The notes under the pieces: model-generated
The model's database searches: none
Seen by the model: only the letters and a program-made list of their open reading frames with translations
Told to the model about the DNA's origin: nothing
Source of the DNA: Acidobacteriota bacterium
Lineage (GTDB): Bacteria > Acidobacteriota > Thermoanaerobaculia > Gp7-AA8
Reading direction: 5' to 3'
Length of the DNA stretch: 7,168 nt
Assembly: GCA_003223695.1 (NCBI GenBank)
Contig: QHVY01000082.1
Span: forward strand, 1 to 7,168
Shown here: piece after piece, positions 5,276 to 7,168 of the stretch
Layout: each line of letters opens with the position of its first letter
How positions within the stretch are numbered: the stretch's first letter is position 1
Program-made: the position numbers and the translations under genes

Positions 5276-6619
5276 ATGAGTGCGGTCCAACTCGACACCG
5301 TCTTGGATCGTCCGTTGCCTCAGAGCCCGGACGCCGAGCGAGCGGTTCTCGGATCGATTCTGATCAACAACAACGCGTTCTACCGCGTCATCGGACTGGT
5401 CGACACCGAAGATTTCTTCCGCGATGCACACCGATCGATCTTCGCCACGATGCGCGGCCTCGCGGAGCAGAGTCGTGAGATCGACCTGTTGACGCTGAAA
5501 GAGGAGCTGGCGAAGCGCTCACAACTCGAGCAGGTCGGGGAGCGTTACGCGCGCATCGTCAAAGAGAAATCGATGCTGCGCCGTCTCATCGTGATGGGCA
5601 ACAGCGTGATGCGCGCCGCCCTCGATGCGCCGAGCGAGCCGGCTGACGTGCTCAATATCGCCGAGCAGTCGCTGTACAAAATCGCCGAAGGCAGTATCGA
5701 CAAGGGATTCGTCCCGCTCGATCGCATCATTCGGAAGAACATGGAGGCGATCGAGCAGCTGCAGCACGCCGGAAAGCTGATCACCGGGATTCCGACCGGG
5801 TACGACCGCTTCGACGAGTTCACTTCCGGCTTCCAGATGCAGGATCTGATCATCATTGCCGCGCGCCCATCGATGGGCAAAACGAGCTTCATGATGAACA
5901 TCGCCGAGGCGATCGCCATCCCCGACAAAGCAGGGCAGGCGCGCGCGCCGTCGCACCGGCTCTATTCCGTCGCCGTCTTCTCGCTCGAGATGTCGAAAGA
6001 GCAGATCGGACTGCGCATGCTTTCCTCGGAATCGGGCGTGGGAAACCATTTGATCCGGGGCGGATTGTTGAGTGAGCGGAACTGGCGCGATCTGGCCGAG
6101 GCGTCGACGAGGCTGGCGAAGGCGAAGATTTTTGTCGACGACACACCGGGAATCGATGTCATGGAGCTTCGCGCCAAAGCGCGGCGGCTGAAGATGGAAG
6201 CCGGCCTCGATATGGTGATGGTCGACTATCTGCAGCTCATGTCTGTCAAAGGAAAAGTTGAGTCGCGCAATCAGGAGATCTCGCAAATCTCTCGCGGCCT
6301 GAAAGCGGTGGCGAAGGAGCTGAATCTTCCGCTGATCTCGCTCTCCCAACTTTCGCGGCGTCCGGAACAGCGCACCGGCGATCACCGGCCGCAGCTCGCC
6401 GACCTCCGCGAGTCGGGATCGATCGAGCAGGATGCGGACCTCGTCGCCTTCATCTATCGCGATGAGGTCTACAACAAAGATACCGAAGAGAAGGGAATCG
6501 CGGAGATCATCATCTCAAAGCAGCGCAACGGCCCCATCGGCGATTTCAAACTCGTGTTTCGCAACGACATCACGAAGTTTTTCAACTACGAGCCAGCTCC
6601 CGACTTCGTCCCGGAATGA
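5276..6619 (+). CDS. dnaB: Replicative DNA helicase DnaB
   Basis: This 447-aa hexameric ATP-driven helicase unwinds DNA at the replication fork. The N-terminal domain begins with SPDAERAVLGSIL at residues 17-29 and includes YARIVKEKSMLRRLI at 91-105. The linker leads into GIPTGYDRFDEFTSGF (171-186). In the RecA-like domain, Walker A is ARPSMGKTS at 196-204, VFSLEMS is at 234-240, Walker B is MVMVDYLQL at 313-321, and SQLSRRPEQR is at 357-366. DLRESGSIEQDAD (376-388) and SKQRNGP (414-420) follow, so all ATPase motifs are present. Oddly, the usual GGxxYLxxLxxxxPxxxN-like segment of the N-terminal domain appears to be absent: SQLEQVG runs straight into ERYARIV at about residues 82-95. ATG 5276 lacks a Shine-Dalgarno sequence but gives the expected N-terminus. 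The stop is 11 nt before the next start. Confidence 0.97.
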   Translation: MSAVQLDTVLDRPLPQSPDAERAVLGSILINNNAFYRVIGLVDTEDFFRDAHRSIFATMRGLAEQSREIDLLTLKEELAKRSQLEQVGERYARIVKEKSMLRRLIVMGNSVMRAALDAPSEPADVLNIAEQSLYKIAEGSIDKGFVPLDRIIRKNMEAIEQLQHAGKLITGIPTGYDRFDEFTSGFQMQDLIIIAARPSMGKTSFMMNIAEAIAIPDKAGQARAPSHRLYSVAVFSLEMSKEQIGLRMLSSESGVGNHLIRGGLLSERNWRDLAEASTRLAKAKIFVDDTPGIDVMELRAKARRLKMEAGLDMVMVDYLQLMSVKGKVESRNQEISQISRGLKAVAKELNLPLISLSQLSRRPEQRTGDHRPQLADLRESGSIEQDADLVAFIYRDEVYNKDTEEKGIAEIIISKQRNGPIGDFKLVFRNDITKFFNYEPAPDFVPE

Positions 6620-6620
6620 C

Positions 6621-6626
6621 AGGAGG
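6621..6626 (+). promoter_or_regulatory. Strong Shine-Dalgarno deciding the start of the 63-aa gene
   Basis: AGGAGG lies four bases before ATG 6631 and argues against the in-frame ATG at 6616 that overlaps the dnaB stop. It is the strongest ribosome site in the window. Confidence 0.75.
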
Positions 6627-6630
6627 CCAC

Positions 6631-6822
6631 ATGAAAGAGCGTGTGATCGATACCGAACCTGAAATCGTGGTGTCCGTGAACGATGTCGGCGAGATTGTGC
6701 TCGAGCAGGTCGACGCGCACGCGGAGCATTCCGTTCGCATCCCTCACGAAAAAATTCATCAGGTGACGGTCTGGATGCGCCGTTTTGCCGCACAATTGGA
6801 AGGACTACCGATTCTCGAATGA
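6631..6822 (+). CDS. Small protein of unknown function (63 aa) downstream of dnaB
   Basis: I do not recognise this protein. It starts 11 nt after the dnaB stop with a consensus AGGAGG. The sequence is acidic in its first half (VIDTEPEIVVSVNDVGEIVLEQV), which looks like paired beta strands, followed by a basic amphipathic segment IPHEKIHQVTVWMRRFAAQL likely to be a helix. There is no signal peptide, membrane segment or Cys. Its stop overlaps the start of the following CxxC gene (ATGA), so the three small downstream genes form a coupled run. Codon use resembles that of its neighbours, supporting real coding. The strong ribosome site suggests higher expression than the surrounding genes. Confidence 0.72.
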   Translation: MKERVIDTEPEIVVSVNDVGEIVLEQVDAHAEHSVRIPHEKIHQVTVWMRRFAAQLEGLPILE

Positions 6823-6968
6823 CCGAAATTGTGTGCGGTCTCTGCTCATGTCGTTTCAGCTCCGCGGATCTGAAAGAGGACGAGATTCTCTGCGAATTTT
6901 GCGGGCACTCGCTGGATGAGGATCATGCAGCAGAATCCGTGACCGAACAGGAAGCGGCGGCTTCATGA
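6819..6968 (+). CDS. Tiny zinc-ribbon-like protein (49 aa)
   Basis: This 49-aa protein starts at ATG 6819 inside the preceding stop (ATGA) and ends at TGA 6968, which overlaps the next start the same way. Two Cys knuckles are visible: Cys6-x-x-Cys9 (with Cys11 close by) and Cys25-x-x-Cys28 followed by Gly-His. The spacing suits a zinc ribbon. The C-terminal tail (about 31-48) is acidic and Ala/Glu-rich, probably disordered. Such small ribbons often act as nucleic-acid or protein adaptors, but no specific function can be given. The double ATGA coupling and the Cys pattern support it as a genuine gene despite its size. Chance cannot be fully excluded. Confidence 0.72.
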   Translation: MTEIVCGLCSCRFSSADLKEDEILCEFCGHSLDEDHAAESVTEQEAAAS

Positions 6969-7168
6969 AGATCTGGTTCGTGGTCGGCGTCTCCGGCGCC
7001 GGTAAATCGCACTTCAGCGAGTATGCCGCCGGTCACCTCGGATTTTTTCATTACGAGATCGATCAGACTCCGCACAACGGCATCACGCATTTCGGTCTGC
7101 GCTCGCAATGGGATGCATTTTTCGAGGAATTCAACTCCGCTCCGCTCATCAAAGAACTGACCAAGCGG
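6965..7168 (+). CDS. P-loop NTPase/kinase-like protein (3' end outside window)
   Basis: Only the first 68 residues are visible. The protein begins with MKIWFVVGVSGAGKSHFSE, a beta strand followed by a Walker A motif (Gly8 to Ser15, GVSGAGKS). This is characteristic of small-molecule kinases and related P-loop NTPases such as the gluconate/shikimate-kinase or AAA groups. After it come FHYEIDQTP and an aromatic-rich stretch (FGLRSQWDAFFEEF). The substrate cannot be inferred from this fragment. The ATG overlaps the preceding TGA, so it is co-translated with the zinc-ribbon-like gene. No ribosome site of its own is obvious. Confidence 0.8.
   Translation, partial: MKIWFVVGVSGAGKSHFSEYAAGHLGFFHYEIDQTPHNGITHFGLRSQWDAFFEEFNSAPLIKELTKR

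Noticed and set aside
1..7168. CRISPR array, tRNA/rRNA, phage or defence island
   Set aside because: No regularly spaced direct repeats, tRNA-like cloverleaf, rRNA motifs, integrase, transposase or known defence genes were seen. The window is chiefly housekeeping.

Overview
This 7.2 kb window is a dense bacterial chromosomal segment, GC-rich by eye. It carries conserved housekeeping genes and one repeat family that cuts across gene boundaries. The gene set (cyclophilin, COG3178/AmgK-like kinase, NAD-type isocitrate dehydrogenase, DUF309, fused Lrp-like siroheme decarboxylase, secreted parvulin, DnaB), the scarcity of Shine-Dalgarno sequences and the GC-rich palindromic repeats suggest a free-living Gram-negative bacterium, possibly Acidobacteriota. 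That placement is inference from general impression, not from a search.

Layout. 2-412 (+): 3' part of a cyclophilin. 413-489: short gap with an imperfect dyad. 490-2939 (+): overlapping run of AmgK-like phosphotransferase, isocitrate dehydrogenase and DUF309 protein, overlapping by 29 and 8 nt. A probable promoter lies at 2936-2963. 3012-4043 (+): fused AhbA-AhbB/NirDL-type siroheme decarboxylase, a family often misnamed as an AsnC/Lrp regulator. 4095-5015 (-): exported parvulin isomerase, convergent with the previous gene. 5016-5275: 260-nt divergent gap holding a palindromic repeat and two further dyads. 5276-6619 (+): replicative helicase DnaB. 6631-7168 (+): a tight run of a 63-aa protein of unknown function, a 49-aa two-CxxC protein and the start of a P-loop NTPase, the last two joined by ATGA start/stop overlaps.

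The main non-gene observation is a family of three 52-57 bp palindromic elements (1233-1289, 4041-4097, 5061-5112). Each has an outer inverted repeat enclosing two adjacent GC-rich hairpins, so it could fold as a three-way junction. Copies A and B share 27 identical bases, and their first hairpins differ by two base changes that each preserve pairing. Copy A is exactly 57 nt and lies in frame inside the kinase gene. Copy C sits between two convergent genes, and its outer stem contains both stop codons. This looks like a mobile or amplified REP-like family that tolerates insertion into coding sequence, in the manner of Rickettsia palindromic elements.

Two protein-level oddities also stand out: DnaB appears to lack about 20 residues in its N-terminal domain, and the kinase gene has a very AT-rich patch exactly over its catalytic loop.
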